DNA from: Paenibacillus agaridevorans
GTDB taxonomy: Bacteria; Bacillota; Bacilli; Paenibacillales; Paenibacillaceae
Length of the DNA: 64,000 bases
Reading direction: 5' to 3'
Assembly: GCF_003112455.1 (NCBI RefSeq)
Contig: NZ_BDQX01000339.1
Location: 36,534-100,533, forward strand
Of the stretch, positions 1 to 8,992 are shown one piece after another. The position numbers and the translations under genes are program-made. Under the pieces are notes generated by a model. That model saw only the letters and a list, made by a program, of their open reading frames with translations, had not been told where the DNA came from and did no database searches. The stretch's first letter is position 1. Every line of letters begins with the position of its first letter.

Positions 1-2
1 TT

Positions 3-254
3 ACCCGCGAACAAATGGCGGTCATGCTGGATCGCGCGCGCCGTTATGCCGACATGACGTTCGGGACCGCGACTGTAGGCAACGCCTATGCGGACAGCGG
101 CCAGATTAGCGAGTGGGCGCTCGAAGCCGTACGGCAATTGACGGAGGCGGGCATTATGCAGGGAACGGGCAATGAGCGATTCCAGCCGCTTAAGGCTGTC
201 ACGCGGGCGCAAGCGGCGGCGGCTCTTGCGAGAATGCTGACAATCGGACAGTAG
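3..254 (+). CDS. SLH-domain (S-layer homology) protein, C-terminal end
   Basis: The 5' part lies outside the window. The visible 83 residues begin with TREQMAVMLDRA, the end of one SLH repeat, and then hold a full SLH repeat (AYADSGQISEWALEAVRQL, GIMQGTGNERFQP) closing with VTRAQAAAALARML. SLH repeats bind pyruvylated secondary cell-wall polymer, so the protein should sit on the cell surface. The stop is 27 bases before the ATG of the GH2 gene on the same strand, which suggests one transcript. The catalytic or structural N-terminal part cannot be judged from here. Confidence 0.85.
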   Translation, partial: TREQMAVMLDRARRYADMTFGTATVGNAYADSGQISEWALEAVRQLTEAGIMQGTGNERFQPLKAVTRAQAAAALARMLTIGQ

Positions 255-281
255 ACAGACAGAGATACGGGAGTGGTAGAA

Positions 282-3200
282 ATGGCAGATCAACCTGCTG
301 ACAATAGATTATCCCACGCCGCACAGTGCGGCGGAGGCGGAGACGTGTTCGCCGATATCGGCACGAGGCGCATCGAGGGCAGGGGCGGCGAGCTGGCTCC
401 CGTCCTACCACCGAAGCTGCCCGATATAGGGCTATCGGCTGTGAAAGAGGCCAGCGGCGATAGTTCGGGAAACTGGGCCGTCATGGCGAAGGTAGACGAC
501 GAACTGGAGCTTCGCCAAGCGCTGGACGAGATGAAGGAACGTTACGCGCCATACATGAGAAGCTTGGCGCCTGAGCTCGCTCCAATGAAGCGGCGAAAGA
601 AGCTGAAGCAATTCCTGTATCGCCGGCAGGCAAGGGAGGACAGAGAGGCGTTCCAGCGCGTGCTTGAAGGCCATGGCGACTGGGAAGAAGCCCAAATCCC
701 GCATTACGGCGGTCCCCTTGGCCAAGCCGTTGTCTATTACAGGACGACCTTTGAAATCACGCAGTCGGAACTCGAGATCGGATCGATCTTCGTCCGGTTC
801 AAGGGCGTGGATTATAAAGCGTTGGTATTCGTCAACGGCACCTGTCTTGGCAGTCATGAAGGGTTCTTCGCTCCCTTCGAGTTCGACTGTACCGATCATG
901 TCCGACTCGGCGACAATGTGCTTGTCGTGCAGGTGGAGAATGACTTTACGTTCGGCAGCAGCGAGACGGAAGAGGCGCCGGGGGAGCGGTTCGAGGGCGA
1001 CAAGCTGTATGCCGCGACCGGTCCCGGCTATGACGATCCGCAGTACGGCTGGCATCATTGTCCGCCCGGGATGGGCATCTATCAGGACGTCTACGTGGAG
1101 GCGCGTCCAACCGTCCATATCGGCGACATCTTCGTGCGGCCGATGCCGGAGCAAGAGAGTGCGGAAGCCTGGATCGAGGTATTCAGCAGGGATAGAGCCG
1201 CACTGAACATAAGGCTGGAGCTGGCCGTGCACGGGTACAACTTCGCGGAGGAGACCGTGGCTTGGCATTCCTGGCAGCCCGAAAGCGTGGTCGAGGTGGG
1301 ACTGGGCGATACCTTTACGAAGGCGAAGGTCAAGGGGGACGGCACCTACCGCCAGCCTATCAAGCTATTGGTCGCGAAAGGCGTCAATTACTTCAAAGTG
1401 CCGCTGCAGCTGAAGCAGCCGAGGCTGTGGGAGCCGGATACCCCGTGGCTCTATCAATTGCAGGCGAAGCTGCTGGACGATCGCGAAGATGTTCGGGATA
1501 CAGAGAGCCGAACGTTTGGCATGCGATCTTTCCGGCAGGATATGGAGTCGGAACCGAAAGGCAAGTTTTATCTGAACGATCGGGAGATCCGACTGCGTGG
1601 TGCGAATACGATGGGGCACGAGCAGCAATGCGTGATGAAGGAGGATTGGGAGCAGCTGCTGGAGGACCTGCTGCTGGCGAAGCTCGCCAATATGAACTTT
1701 CTGCGTCTAACCCAGCGGCCGGTGCAGGAGGAGGTCTACGACTATTGCGACAGACTCGGCCTTATGACGCAGACCGACCTGCCCTTGTTCGGCGTGCTGC
1801 GCCGGAACAAGTTCGTCGAGGCGGTCCGTCAGGCCGAGGAGATGGAGCGTCTCATCCGCCCTCATCCCTGTAACATTCTGGTGTCGTATATCAACGAGCC
1901 GTTCCCGAACGCCGCCAACAAGCCCCACCGGCATTTGGACCGACAAGAGCTGGAGCGTTTCTTCGATGCCGCCGATATCGCCGTCAAGCTGCATAATCCC
2001 GATCGCGTCATCAAACATGTCGACGGGGATTACGATCCGCCTTCCAGCAGTCTGCCGGACTACCATTGTTACTCGTGCTGGTACAACGGCCACGGGATGG
2101 ACATCGGCTTGCTGCATAAAGGCGGGTGGCTGCCCGTCAGGGAGGGCTGGCATTACGGTTGCGGCGAATTCGGCGCGGAAGGGCTCGACTATGCGGAAGT
2201 CATGACCGCCCATTACCCTCCCGATTGGCTTCCGGCAAGCGGGAAGGAAGAGCGTTGGTCGCCGAACGCCATTATCGGCGCACAGACGGGCCGGTTCCAT
2301 TATTTTTTCTATGAAACGCCTAAGGGGCTTGAGCATTGGGTTGCGGCGAGTCACCGTTATCAGGCATGGGCGACTCGAATCATGACGGAAGCGTTCCGGC
2401 GGGACAGCCGCATGAACACGTTCGCCATCCATCTGTTCATCGACGCCTTCCCTTCCGGCTGGATGAAGACGATCATGGACGTGAACAGGCGACCCAAGCC
2501 AGCTTACTTCGCTTACCGAGAGGCATTGTCGCCGCTTGCGGTGCAGCTGCGGTCCGACCGATTCGCTTACTGGAGCGACGAAGGCATGAAAGTCGAAGCC
2601 TGGATCTGCAACGATACGCAGCTGGATTATCCCGGCGCCAGGCTGCGTTATCGATTGGAAGCGGGAGGAGAGGTGCTGGCCTGTGGCTCCCATGAAGCCG
2701 ATATTCCGTTATGCGACAGCCGATTCCAAGGGTATATCGAGACGCCGCCCCTTCATGTCTCCAAACGTACGACGGCGGTGCTCCGGCTTCAGCTCGCGGA
2801 CGCATCGGGAGAGCCGCTGCACGAAACGACGTTCGAAGCGGCAGTCTGGCCTAAGGAGAGAGAAGGAGCCGACGCTGCGACAGGGTACAAAGACAATCGG
2901 GACAACGAGGGTCGCCGTGTGGCCGTAGTGGACAACGCTGGCGGCAAGTTGCCGGATTGGATGCGCGAGCTGGGGGCGGTCGTGCCGATAGAACTGGAAG
3001 AAGCGGGTGTCGGAGACGTCATTTGCATCCGGAGCCTCGAGGCCTATCAGGAGCAGAAGGCCGAGGTGCTAAGTCTTGCGGAATCGGGCGCGACCTTGCT
3101 CTTTCTGGAGCTTCCCCCGGGTCGATGGGACCTGCTCGGCGATACGGTCGACGTGCGGCCATGCGGCATGATGCCGGTCCATTTCGTCTCCAGGGATACG

Positions 3201-3497
3201 GGGCATCCGCTGGTCGACTTTGCCGGGACGGAGGATTTCCGCCTATGGTATCATGAACGTGAAGAACGGATTGTCCCTTTGCTGGGCACGACTTTTACGG
3301 CAGGGGGCTGGCAGCCGGTATTAACGAGCGGCAATCGCAACGACGAAGGGGAATGGGCCCCGGCATTGGCGGTAGCAGGCCGCAAAATCGGAAGAGGACA
3401 GGCGTGGATCAGCCAATTGGAGCTGGATGGCCGCGTTCGCCATAATCCGTCGGCATGGCTGCTCGCAAACGGGCTATTGACTGGGGCAGACCGATAG
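282..3497 (+). CDS. Glycoside hydrolase family 2 (beta-galactosidase/beta-glucuronidase type)
   Basis: Protein of 1071 residues from ATG 282 (GGGAG at 268-272; a GTG at 273 is the alternative). The order is a low-complexity segment (about 1-68), a jelly-roll sugar-binding domain with FVNGTCLGSHEGFFAPFEFD, an Ig-like domain, a TIM barrel and a C-terminal extension. The family acid/base is expected in the N-E pair at about 538-539 (SYINEPF) and the nucleophile at about E629 or E633 (CGEFGAEGL). No signal peptide is seen, so it should act in the cytoplasm on imported oligosaccharide. It is followed after 16 bases by an AraC regulator. The N-terminal segment is unlike GH2, and ATG 483 could be the true start. 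Substrate not predictable. Confidence 0.85.
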   Translation: MADQPADNRLSHAAQCGGGGDVFADIGTRRIEGRGGELAPVLPPKLPDIGLSAVKEASGDSSGNWAVMAKVDDELELRQALDEMKERYAPYMRSLAPELAPMKRRKKLKQFLYRRQAREDREAFQRVLEGHGDWEEAQIPHYGGPLGQAVVYYRTTFEITQSELEIGSIFVRFKGVDYKALVFVNGTCLGSHEGFFAPFEFDCTDHVRLGDNVLVVQVENDFTFGSSETEEAPGERFEGDKLYAATGPGYDDPQYGWHHCPPGMGIYQDVYVEARPTVHIGDIFVRPMPEQESAEAWIEVFSRDRAALNIRLELAVHGYNFAEETVAWHSWQPESVVEVGLGDTFTKAKVKGDGTYRQPIKLLVAKGVNYFKVPLQLKQPRLWEPDTPWLYQLQAKLLDDREDVRDTESRTFGMRSFRQDMESEPKGKFYLNDREIRLRGANTMGHEQQCVMKEDWEQLLEDLLLAKLANMNFLRLTQRPVQEEVYDYCDRLGLMTQTDLPLFGVLRRNKFVEAVRQAEEMERLIRPHPCNILVSYINEPFPNAANKPHRHLDRQELERFFDAADIAVKLHNPDRVIKHVDGDYDPPSSSLPDYHCYSCWYNGHGMDIGLLHKGGWLPVREGWHYGCGEFGAEGLDYAEVMTAHYPPDWLPASGKEERWSPNAIIGAQTGRFHYFFYETPKGLEHWVAASHRYQAWATRIMTEAFRRDSRMNTFAIHLFIDAFPSGWMKTIMDVNRRPKPAYFAYREALSPLAVQLRSDRFAYWSDEGMKVEAWICNDTQLDYPGARLRYRLEAGGEVLACGSHEADIPLCDSRFQGYIETPPLHVSKRTTAVLRLQLADASGEPLHETTFEAAVWPKEREGADAATGYKDNRDNEGRRVAVVDNAGGKLPDWMRELGAVVPIELEEAGVGDVICIRSLEAYQEQKAEVLSLAESGATLLFLELPPGRWDLLGDTVDVRPCGMMPVHFVSRDTGHPLVDFAGTEDFRLWYHEREERIVPLLGTTFTAGGWQPVLTSGNRNDEGEWAPALAVAGRKIGRGQAWISQLELDGRVRHNPSAWLLANGLLTGADR

Positions 3498-3513
3498 AAA
3501 GCGGCTTAGGGGG

Positions 3514-5844
3514 ATGACGATGAAGACAGGCTTTGGCGGATATCGTTCCGGCAGATTTTTTACACAGCTTTTACTGACTAATTTCGTGCTGGTAGGCGGA
3601 TTTATGGCCTTGTTCTGCGCGGGCATCTTTATGTATTCGCGCATGTTCACCGCCGATCTGCAGGAAGAAGCGAACCGGAAAGTGCTGGAGCAGGTCAATT
3701 ACAACATCGATCATCTGAACGATTTCATCAAAAATCTCGCCGTGTCCACCTTCAACGACAGGGATATCGTCTCGCTGATGAACACGAGGGACCAGGATAT
3801 CTTCCAGCTCTATAATAAGCTGGCCAGGCTCGATTCGACGTTGAATTCCAATCTGTTCCTGGATTCCATCGTGGTGTATAACGCCTTCAACGGCTGCTCC
3901 TACTCCACCTCGCCGACCGCTCCGGTCCTATGCGGCGACAACAAGGAGCCCGTGCTGGCCGACGTGATTCGGAATCCGGCATCCTATCCGAAGTTCACGA
4001 TGGTGCCGGCCGATTTGGACAAACCGGATCAGCAGAGGGTGTTTGTTTATACGATGTACGCCGCAACGGGCAGCTATAACGGCCGCGAAAGCATGCTCGT
4101 CCTTACGGTCAAGCCGGATTGGCTATTCGACAACGTTAAGGCTATTAACAATCATGCCGGGAACACGCTGGGACGCATCTTCTTGTTCAGCGAACGCGGC
4201 CGGATCATCGATTCCATCGATATGCCGCAGCTGGACGAGTCGACTCGGAGCTTGATCGCAGACGAATTGACGGACTCGCCGGAATCGGGAAGCTTCGTCA
4301 TTAAGGGCGGAGAAGGCAAGCAGATGGTCACGTATCTGCGATCCGGCGTCAGCAACTGGCGCATGGTCAGCATCCAGCCTTATGAGGAAGTGTTCGCGAG
4401 CGTCAACCGCATCGGCCTGTTCTCCTTCCTTGCGCTGTTCATCCTGACGGTCATGTCCTTTCTGGTATCGTTATGGCTGTCTATCCGGTTGTACCGCCCG
4501 ATGTACAACCTGGTCAACAAATTCCGAAAGCGGCATGGCGACGCCGGTAGACAGGATGAGAAGGACGAATGGCTGTTCATCTCATCGGCCTACGATAAAT
4601 TGTCGAGAAGCATGGAGAAGCTGCGGGATTCCAAGCAATCCGGCAAACAGGTCATGAGGCAGTATTTGCAGCGCTTGTGGATCACGGACAGCGCCGCGAT
4701 TACGGAGCAGCAATTTGGCGAATATTTGCTGCAGGGGCAGTCTGCCCAGTCTTATCTGCTAGGTCTGTTCAAGCTGGACCGGTACGCGGACTTCAGAACG
4801 CTAAGGGACGAGGCGGAGCAGAAGCTGCTCCGGTTCGCGATCGTAAATATCGCTTCCGACGTGATGGCAGATATGCCGGGGACTCAAACGACGGATATGC
4901 TCGGCGACGAATTCGCCGTGCTTGTTCCGATCGAGGATGCCGGTCAATCCGCGGCGACTTCGGAGCGCTTGGCGGAGCGAATACGCCGCATTCAAAATCT
5001 GCTCGACGGCTATTACCGGCTATCGTTGACGGCCGTTATCTCCGATACGATTGCCGGTTACCGCCAGGTATCGGATCATTATGCCAGGGTGAAGCGACTT
5101 TCCTTGTACCGGATGTCGGAAGGGCCGATGAGCCTCATTACGCCGCAATTCGACGAGAACAGAAGCCGTTTGCCCGAAGAGGGAATGCTGCAGGCCGGAG
5201 TGGAAGCGGAGCTGGCCGCCGCTCTCCGGGAAGGGCGGGAAGAACGATGGGGGGCGGCGCTAGACGGCGTGTTCGAGCAGTTGGGCAGGCTGCATTGCGA
5301 CAGTCTCGACGACGCTCTTCTCCACGTGCTTGCGCTTATCAAGCAAGAGATGCGAGCGAGCGATCCCATCCGCTATCAGAGCTGCCTCGTCAGCGTCCAG
5401 ACGTACACGCGCCGGATTCTGGAGCAGGAAACGTTTTTGGAGGCGCGCTTGCTGATTGGGACCATGCTGGCGGAGTTCTACGAGCAGCGCATCCAGGAAC
5501 GGCCGGACCGCAGAGAGTATCTGGTCGAAGCGGTCAAAGAAATGATCGAGAACGGTTACGGCGATCCCAATATGTGCCTGCAGGTCATCGCCGATGAGCT
5601 GGAGTTGTCTCCCAGGTATCTGGGCAGATATTTCCGAGCGAGAGAATCCGGAACGGTTGCCGAATTTCTGACGGACACTCGGTTGAAGCATGCGCTTAAG
5701 TATTTGGAAGAAGGGCAGCTGAGCGTGGCGGAGATTATGAAGAGCGTAGGTTATACGAACGAAAGTACCTTCTTTCAAGTATTTAAGAAGAAGATAGGCA
5801 TGACGCCCGGAGAATACCGCCAGCTGTATCAGCGGACGCTATAG
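3514..5844 (+). CDS. AraC-family regulator with membrane-anchored extracellular sensor
   Basis: 776 residues. A transmembrane helix (about 17-40, LLTNFVLVGGFMALFCAGIF) leads to an extracellular Cache-like domain of about 260 residues. A second helix (about 302-325, FSFLALFILTVMSFLVSLWL) follows, then a cytoplasmic linker and a C-terminal double helix-turn-helix (about 675-776; LSPRYLGRYFRARES, VGYTNESTFFQVFKKKIGMTPGEYR). Paenibacilli use this architecture to sense carbohydrates outside the cell and switch on neighbouring hydrolase or transporter genes. Its position 16 bases behind the GH2 gene suggests that it controls that gene. The start at ATG 3514 follows TTAGGGGG; ATG 3520 is nearly equivalent. 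Confidence 0.85.
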   Translation: MTMKTGFGGYRSGRFFTQLLLTNFVLVGGFMALFCAGIFMYSRMFTADLQEEANRKVLEQVNYNIDHLNDFIKNLAVSTFNDRDIVSLMNTRDQDIFQLYNKLARLDSTLNSNLFLDSIVVYNAFNGCSYSTSPTAPVLCGDNKEPVLADVIRNPASYPKFTMVPADLDKPDQQRVFVYTMYAATGSYNGRESMLVLTVKPDWLFDNVKAINNHAGNTLGRIFLFSERGRIIDSIDMPQLDESTRSLIADELTDSPESGSFVIKGGEGKQMVTYLRSGVSNWRMVSIQPYEEVFASVNRIGLFSFLALFILTVMSFLVSLWLSIRLYRPMYNLVNKFRKRHGDAGRQDEKDEWLFISSAYDKLSRSMEKLRDSKQSGKQVMRQYLQRLWITDSAAITEQQFGEYLLQGQSAQSYLLGLFKLDRYADFRTLRDEAEQKLLRFAIVNIASDVMADMPGTQTTDMLGDEFAVLVPIEDAGQSAATSERLAERIRRIQNLLDGYYRLSLTAVISDTIAGYRQVSDHYARVKRLSLYRMSEGPMSLITPQFDENRSRLPEEGMLQAGVEAELAAALREGREERWGAALDGVFEQLGRLHCDSLDDALLHVLALIKQEMRASDPIRYQSCLVSVQTYTRRILEQETFLEARLLIGTMLAEFYEQRIQERPDRREYLVEAVKEMIENGYGDPNMCLQVIADELELSPRYLGRYFRARESGTVAEFLTDTRLKHALKYLEEGQLSVAEIMKSVGYTNESTFFQVFKKKIGMTPGEYRQLYQRTL

Positions 5845-5912
5845 CGCAAGCGGATTGTACGGAAATTCACAACTCCGTTGCCGCCAGGCGGAATGAGTTC
5901 CCGAATGCCGGA

Positions 5913-5945
5913 ATAGGGTAAGCATATACGGTCCTTTACCCCTAT
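5913..5945 (+). terminator. Hairpin after the AraC gene
   Basis: ATAGGGTAA (5913-5921) faces TTACCCCTAT (5936-5945) across a 14-base loop. The tail is short (TTC). It may end the GH2/AraC transcript before the metAP gene, whose ribosome site starts 12 bases later. Confidence 0.45.
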
Positions 5946-5971
5946 TTCATGTATTGAAGGAGGCAGCGCGG

Positions 5972-6724
5972 ATGGCGGTGGAATTAAAGACGAAGGAGCA
6001 CATTAGAGGAATCCGCATGGCCGGACGGATCGTGGCGGCGTGCCACAAGGCGTTGTCGAAGCGCCTCGCGCCGGGAGTGACGACGCTGGAGATCGATCGG
6101 TTCGTAGAGCGGTTTATGATCGAGCGGGGAGCCGTGCCGGCGCAGAAAGGATTTAAAGGTTATCCGTACGCAACCTGTGCATCCGTCAACGATGTCGCGT
6201 GCCACGGCTTTCCCGACGCGGAACCGCTGGAATCCGGCGATATCGTCACGATAGATATGGTGGCCGACCTAAACGGCTGGAAGGCCGACTCCGCCTGGAC
6301 GTACATCGTCGGCAAATCCACGGCCGCCACGGAGCGGCTGCTTCGCGTAGCCAAGCAAGCGATGCAAGACGGCATCAAGCAGGCGCTTCCCGGCAATTAC
6401 ATCGGCGATATCGGCCACGCGGTCCAAAAGCGCGCGGTGCGGGAGGGCTGCCATGTCATACCGATGTTCTTCGGTCATGGCATTGGACGGGATATACACG
6501 AATACCCCGAGGTCGCCTATCAAGGCCCTCCGGGACAAGGAGTCAAGCTGGAGGAAGGCATGGTCATTACGATCGAACCGATCATTACGTCCGGCAAGCC
6601 CGACGTGTTCTACGCCCGCAACGGCTGGGCGGCCCGAACGATCGACGGTGCTTGGGCGGCGCAGTTCGAGCATACCGTCGCGATTACGAAGGGCGGCCCG
6701 ATCGTGTTGACGCGATGGGAGTGA
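5972..6724 (+). CDS. map: Methionine aminopeptidase type I
   Basis: 250 residues. It removes the initiator methionine from nascent proteins in the cytoplasm. All five metal ligands of the family are present at D95, D106, H169, E202 and E233 (IDMVAD, KADS, FGHGIGR, ITIEPII, QFEHT), each two positions short of the E. coli numbering. The AGGAGG at 5957-5962 fits ATG 5972 (spacing 9); an in-frame TTG at 5954 lies before that site and is rejected. It stands alone rather than in the ribosomal-protein operon, so it is probably an accessory paralogue. A hairpin follows at once. Confidence 0.93.
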   Translation: MAVELKTKEHIRGIRMAGRIVAACHKALSKRLAPGVTTLEIDRFVERFMIERGAVPAQKGFKGYPYATCASVNDVACHGFPDAEPLESGDIVTIDMVADLNGWKADSAWTYIVGKSTAATERLLRVAKQAMQDGIKQALPGNYIGDIGHAVQKRAVREGCHVIPMFFGHGIGRDIHEYPEVAYQGPPGQGVKLEEGMVITIEPIITSGKPDVFYARNGWAARTIDGAWAAQFEHTVAITKGGPIVLTRWE

Positions 6725-6745
6725 GAAACGTTTTACGTTTTTCTC
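6723..6745 (+). terminator. Hairpin overlapping the map stop
   Basis: GAGAAACGT and ACGTTTTTCTC pair around TTT immediately at the stop of map. The T-rich 3' arm makes a plausible intrinsic terminator. Confidence 0.5.
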
Positions 6746-6865
6746 AGCATTAGATATCTGGTGCCCGGCAACGGTCCAATCAGCAAAATTCTGGTCGTGG
6801 ATGAAGTACTGAAGACAAGTATTAAGGAATAAGGGCTGGAGTTCTGTCTGCAACAGCCATTATAC

Positions 6866-6919
6866 AAATAAGCTGCATCCGCGGGTTAGTACACAGGGAA
6901 CCGCCGATGCAGCTTATTT
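6866..6919. terminator. Bidirectional terminator between map and the Crp/Fnr gene
   Basis: Perfect 14-base arms AAATAAGCTGCATC (6866-6879) and GATGCAGCTTATTT (6906-6919) separated by 26 bases. A-rich and T-rich outer ends on both strands suit two converging transcripts. Confidence 0.7.
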
Positions 6920-6986
6920 CGTGTTTCATGTGTCTCTTGTTTCGTGGTTCCTGTTCCCTGTTGCCTTTTCCGTGACTGTGGGCTTG

Positions 6987-7559
6987 TTATCGTTTGCCGC
7001 GAATCCGGCTGAGCGATACGGGATTGATGGCGAGAAAGGCGGCGATTTGATACTGGGGAATGCGGCTTTCCAGATCCGGGTACTGTTTCTGGAACAAGCG
7101 GTAACGTTCCTCGGCGGTTAGTTCGACAAGTTCCCGCTCTTTGCGCGACTTGGCGATAAACAGCTCCTCCGCCAACTTCCTGCCGAAGCGTTCCCAGCAG
7201 GCATGGCGTTCGTACAGTGTCTCCATCGCGGTTTTCGTAAAAAAGGCGATGCGGGAATCTTTGAGCGCTTGAATCGAAAGGAAGGCCGGTTCGGCCGTTA
7301 GCAACGCCCGGTAATCCGTGAACAGCTTTCCTTCCGTCACGAAGCTTTTGATATGCTCGGAGCCGTCCTCGTTCTCGTAGAACATGCGGAAAAGTCCCTC
7401 TTCGCAATAGAAAATGCTTTCGCAGAAGTCTCCGGCATGAAGGAGGAATTGCCCTTTTTTGACGGGTTTCCAGAACAACTGCTTGAGGAAATGCCGCTCC
7501 TCTTCCTCGGGAATCGTCGTCATTCGGGCGAGGGCGCCGATAATAGTCGATGGTTCCAT
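6987..7559 (-). CDS. Crp/Fnr-family transcriptional regulator
   Basis: 190 residues with an N-terminal cyclic-nucleotide-binding-fold domain (FLLHAGDFCESIFYCEEGLFRMF, about 40-62) and a C-terminal winged helix ending in IAAFLAINPVSLSRIRGKR. The YRLFQKQYPDLESRIPQYQIA stretch is typical of small Crp/Fnr regulators that no longer bind cAMP. No FNR-type cysteine cluster is seen. It is divergent from the sulfurtransferase gene with 182 bases between the starts, so it may control that gene or itself. The ATG at 7559 follows AGGTGACGC. Confidence 0.85.
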   Translation of the reverse strand: MEPSTIIGALARMTTIPEEEERHFLKQLFWKPVKKGQFLLHAGDFCESIFYCEEGLFRMFYENEDGSEHIKSFVTEGKLFTDYRALLTAEPAFLSIQALKDSRIAFFTKTAMETLYERHACWERFGRKLAEELFIAKSRKERELVELTAEERYRLFQKQYPDLESRIPQYQIAAFLAINPVSLSRIRGKR

Positions 7560-7741
7560 GCGTCACCTCAGATCGTCGTTCGTCATTAGCATAGGTTATG
7601 GATCGTACTCCATCTGCTATATAAACTGATCATAGCATAATCTTGGCAAAAGAGAATGTGAAGTTGCCGCTTTCTCCTTCGGGCTGGTTTCCGGTATAAT
7701 AGGACGCATGAATGATAGAAGCTGGAAGGCGGAATGAAGCA

Positions 7742-8584
7742 ATGAACAATATCGTATCACTGAAATGGCTGCTGGCGCGTTTGTACGAGTCGGACATCGT
7801 TATCGTCGACTGCCGGTTCCTGATGGGCAAGCCGGACGCCGGCCGCGAATTATATGAAGCATCGCATATCGCGGGAGCCGTCTATCTGGATCTGGAGAAG
7901 GATCTGTCCGCTCCGCTTGACGAGGATGGCCATGGCGGCCGTCATCCGCTGCCGGACATCTTCGCTCTGACCGTCGCGCTAAGCCGCGTCGGCATCAGCA
8001 ACGAATCGCGCGTCGTCGTTTACGACGACCAGGGCGGGGCCATGGCGTCACGCTTATGGTGGCTGCTGAAGTATCTCGGCCACGAGCAAGTTTTCGTGTT
8101 GGACGAAGGTTTTACGGCATGGACCAACGCGGGCTTCCCGATAACGGCGGAGCAGAGAGTGCTTATTCCGTCCAAGTATCTCGCTACCGTTCAGCACACG
8201 ATGCTGGTCGAGATGGCAGAGGTAAAGGAGTTGCTCGGCGACGAACGCGTCACGCTGATCGACTCGCGCGAAGCGCCCCGCTATCGCGGCGAGGTAGAGC
8301 CGCTGGACAAGGTCGCCGGCCATATCCCGGGCGCGATTAATCGTTTTTGGAAGGACGGCCTCGGCGAGTCTGGCGCCTGGAAGGACGCAGACGCGCAAGC
8401 CGACCGTTTCGCCGACCTGGATCGCGACCGCGAGCTGATCGTCTACTGCGGCTCCGGTGTCACGGCTACGCCGAATGTGATTGCCTTACAGGAAGCTGGC
8501 TTTAATAAGGTTCGGTTGTATGCGGGGAGCTGGAGCGATTGGATCTCGTACAGCGAGAATCCGATTGCGACCGGGGACGAGTAA
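7742..8584 (+). CDS. Sulfurtransferase, two-domain rhodanese (thiosulfate/3-mercaptopyruvate type)
   Basis: 280 residues in two rhodanese domains. The first is inactive in catalysis as usual; the second carries the active loop CGSGVTA with Cys236, which accepts sulfane sulfur. DCRFLMGKP near the start and the SREAPRYRGE hinge are family marks. ATG 7742 is chosen because GGAAGGCGG lies about 10 bases upstream; an upstream ATG at 7712 precedes that site. The last codons encode SWSDWISYSENPIATGDE, and the DNA for this tail recurs four more times downstream without the rest of the gene (12761, 15098, 16764, 32003). Confidence 0.92.
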   Translation: MNNIVSLKWLLARLYESDIVIVDCRFLMGKPDAGRELYEASHIAGAVYLDLEKDLSAPLDEDGHGGRHPLPDIFALTVALSRVGISNESRVVVYDDQGGAMASRLWWLLKYLGHEQVFVLDEGFTAWTNAGFPITAEQRVLIPSKYLATVQHTMLVEMAEVKELLGDERVTLIDSREAPRYRGEVEPLDKVAGHIPGAINRFWKDGLGESGAWKDADAQADRFADLDRDRELIVYCGSGVTATPNVIALQEAGFNKVRLYAGSWSDWISYSENPIATGDE

Positions 8585-8692
8585 GAGCCGAGAGGCCGCG
8601 TCGGACGCGGGTTTGAGGGCTGTGGCAGGTTGCCGAGGGGCAGGCTGTTGCGGCCCTCTTAGGCGTTCTCGTTCAACAGCTTGCAAACAAGA
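8527..8692 (+). repeat. Sulfurtransferase tail repeat, copy 1 (in the intact gene) with its 3' flank
   Basis: The unit holds the last 19 codons of the sulfurtransferase and about 105 bases after its stop. The flank contains a GAGGGC...GCCCTC structure (about 8616-8659). Copy 3 at 15098 matches nearly base for base through the coding tail and much of this flank, including GCGGGTTTGAGGGCTGT. Confidence 0.75.
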
Positions 8693-8992
8693 AGTCGTGG
8701 AAAGCAGTTGCTAGTACCCTAGGGCCAGGGCGGTCGGGTCAAGTTGTTGTACACTCACCGAAATGGTAGATTTGTTTTGTCAACAATTTGGATTCGTCAT
8801 AACTTCCAGAACTACTTAATCCCATATGTAGGATAGGAACTTCTGGGACGTTCTACTAGTCTATGTTATATGCTAGCAACATTGCGGGTGCGAAGTCAGT
8901 GGAGATTGCCGTCGCGCCGGAGGTTTTTGTTCATATTGAGTTAAAACAAATGTCGTAAAATGTAACGGAACAGGCGGAAAGGGGGAAGGCGA
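8585..8992. other. Gene-free region between the sulfurtransferase and the response regulator
   Basis: 408 bases. The first 105 belong to the tail-repeat flank. A weak hairpin (AAGTTGTTG...CAACAATTT, about 8739-8790) precedes the left inverted repeat at 8798-8859. The promoter of the response regulator must lie between 8860 and 8990, but no convincing -35/-10 pair was found. Confidence 0.6.
8798..8859 (+). repeat. Left copy of a 62-bp inverted repeat
   Basis: Matches the reverse complement of 12331-12392 at 54 of 62 positions, with runs such as TAACTTCCAGAACTACTTAA and GTTCTACTAG identical. The internal CCAGAA...TTCTGG lets each copy fold on itself. The pair encloses the response regulator, histidine kinase and hydrolase genes. 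Confidence 0.85.

Noticed and set aside
432-2693. Long minus-strand frames opposite the GH2 gene (for example 432-1268 and 1707-2693)
   Set aside because: Antisense shadows without ribosome sites or known motifs.
4677-5597. A 306-codon frame overlapping the AraC regulator in another frame
   Set aside because: The AraC frame shows clear domains throughout; this one is compositional noise.
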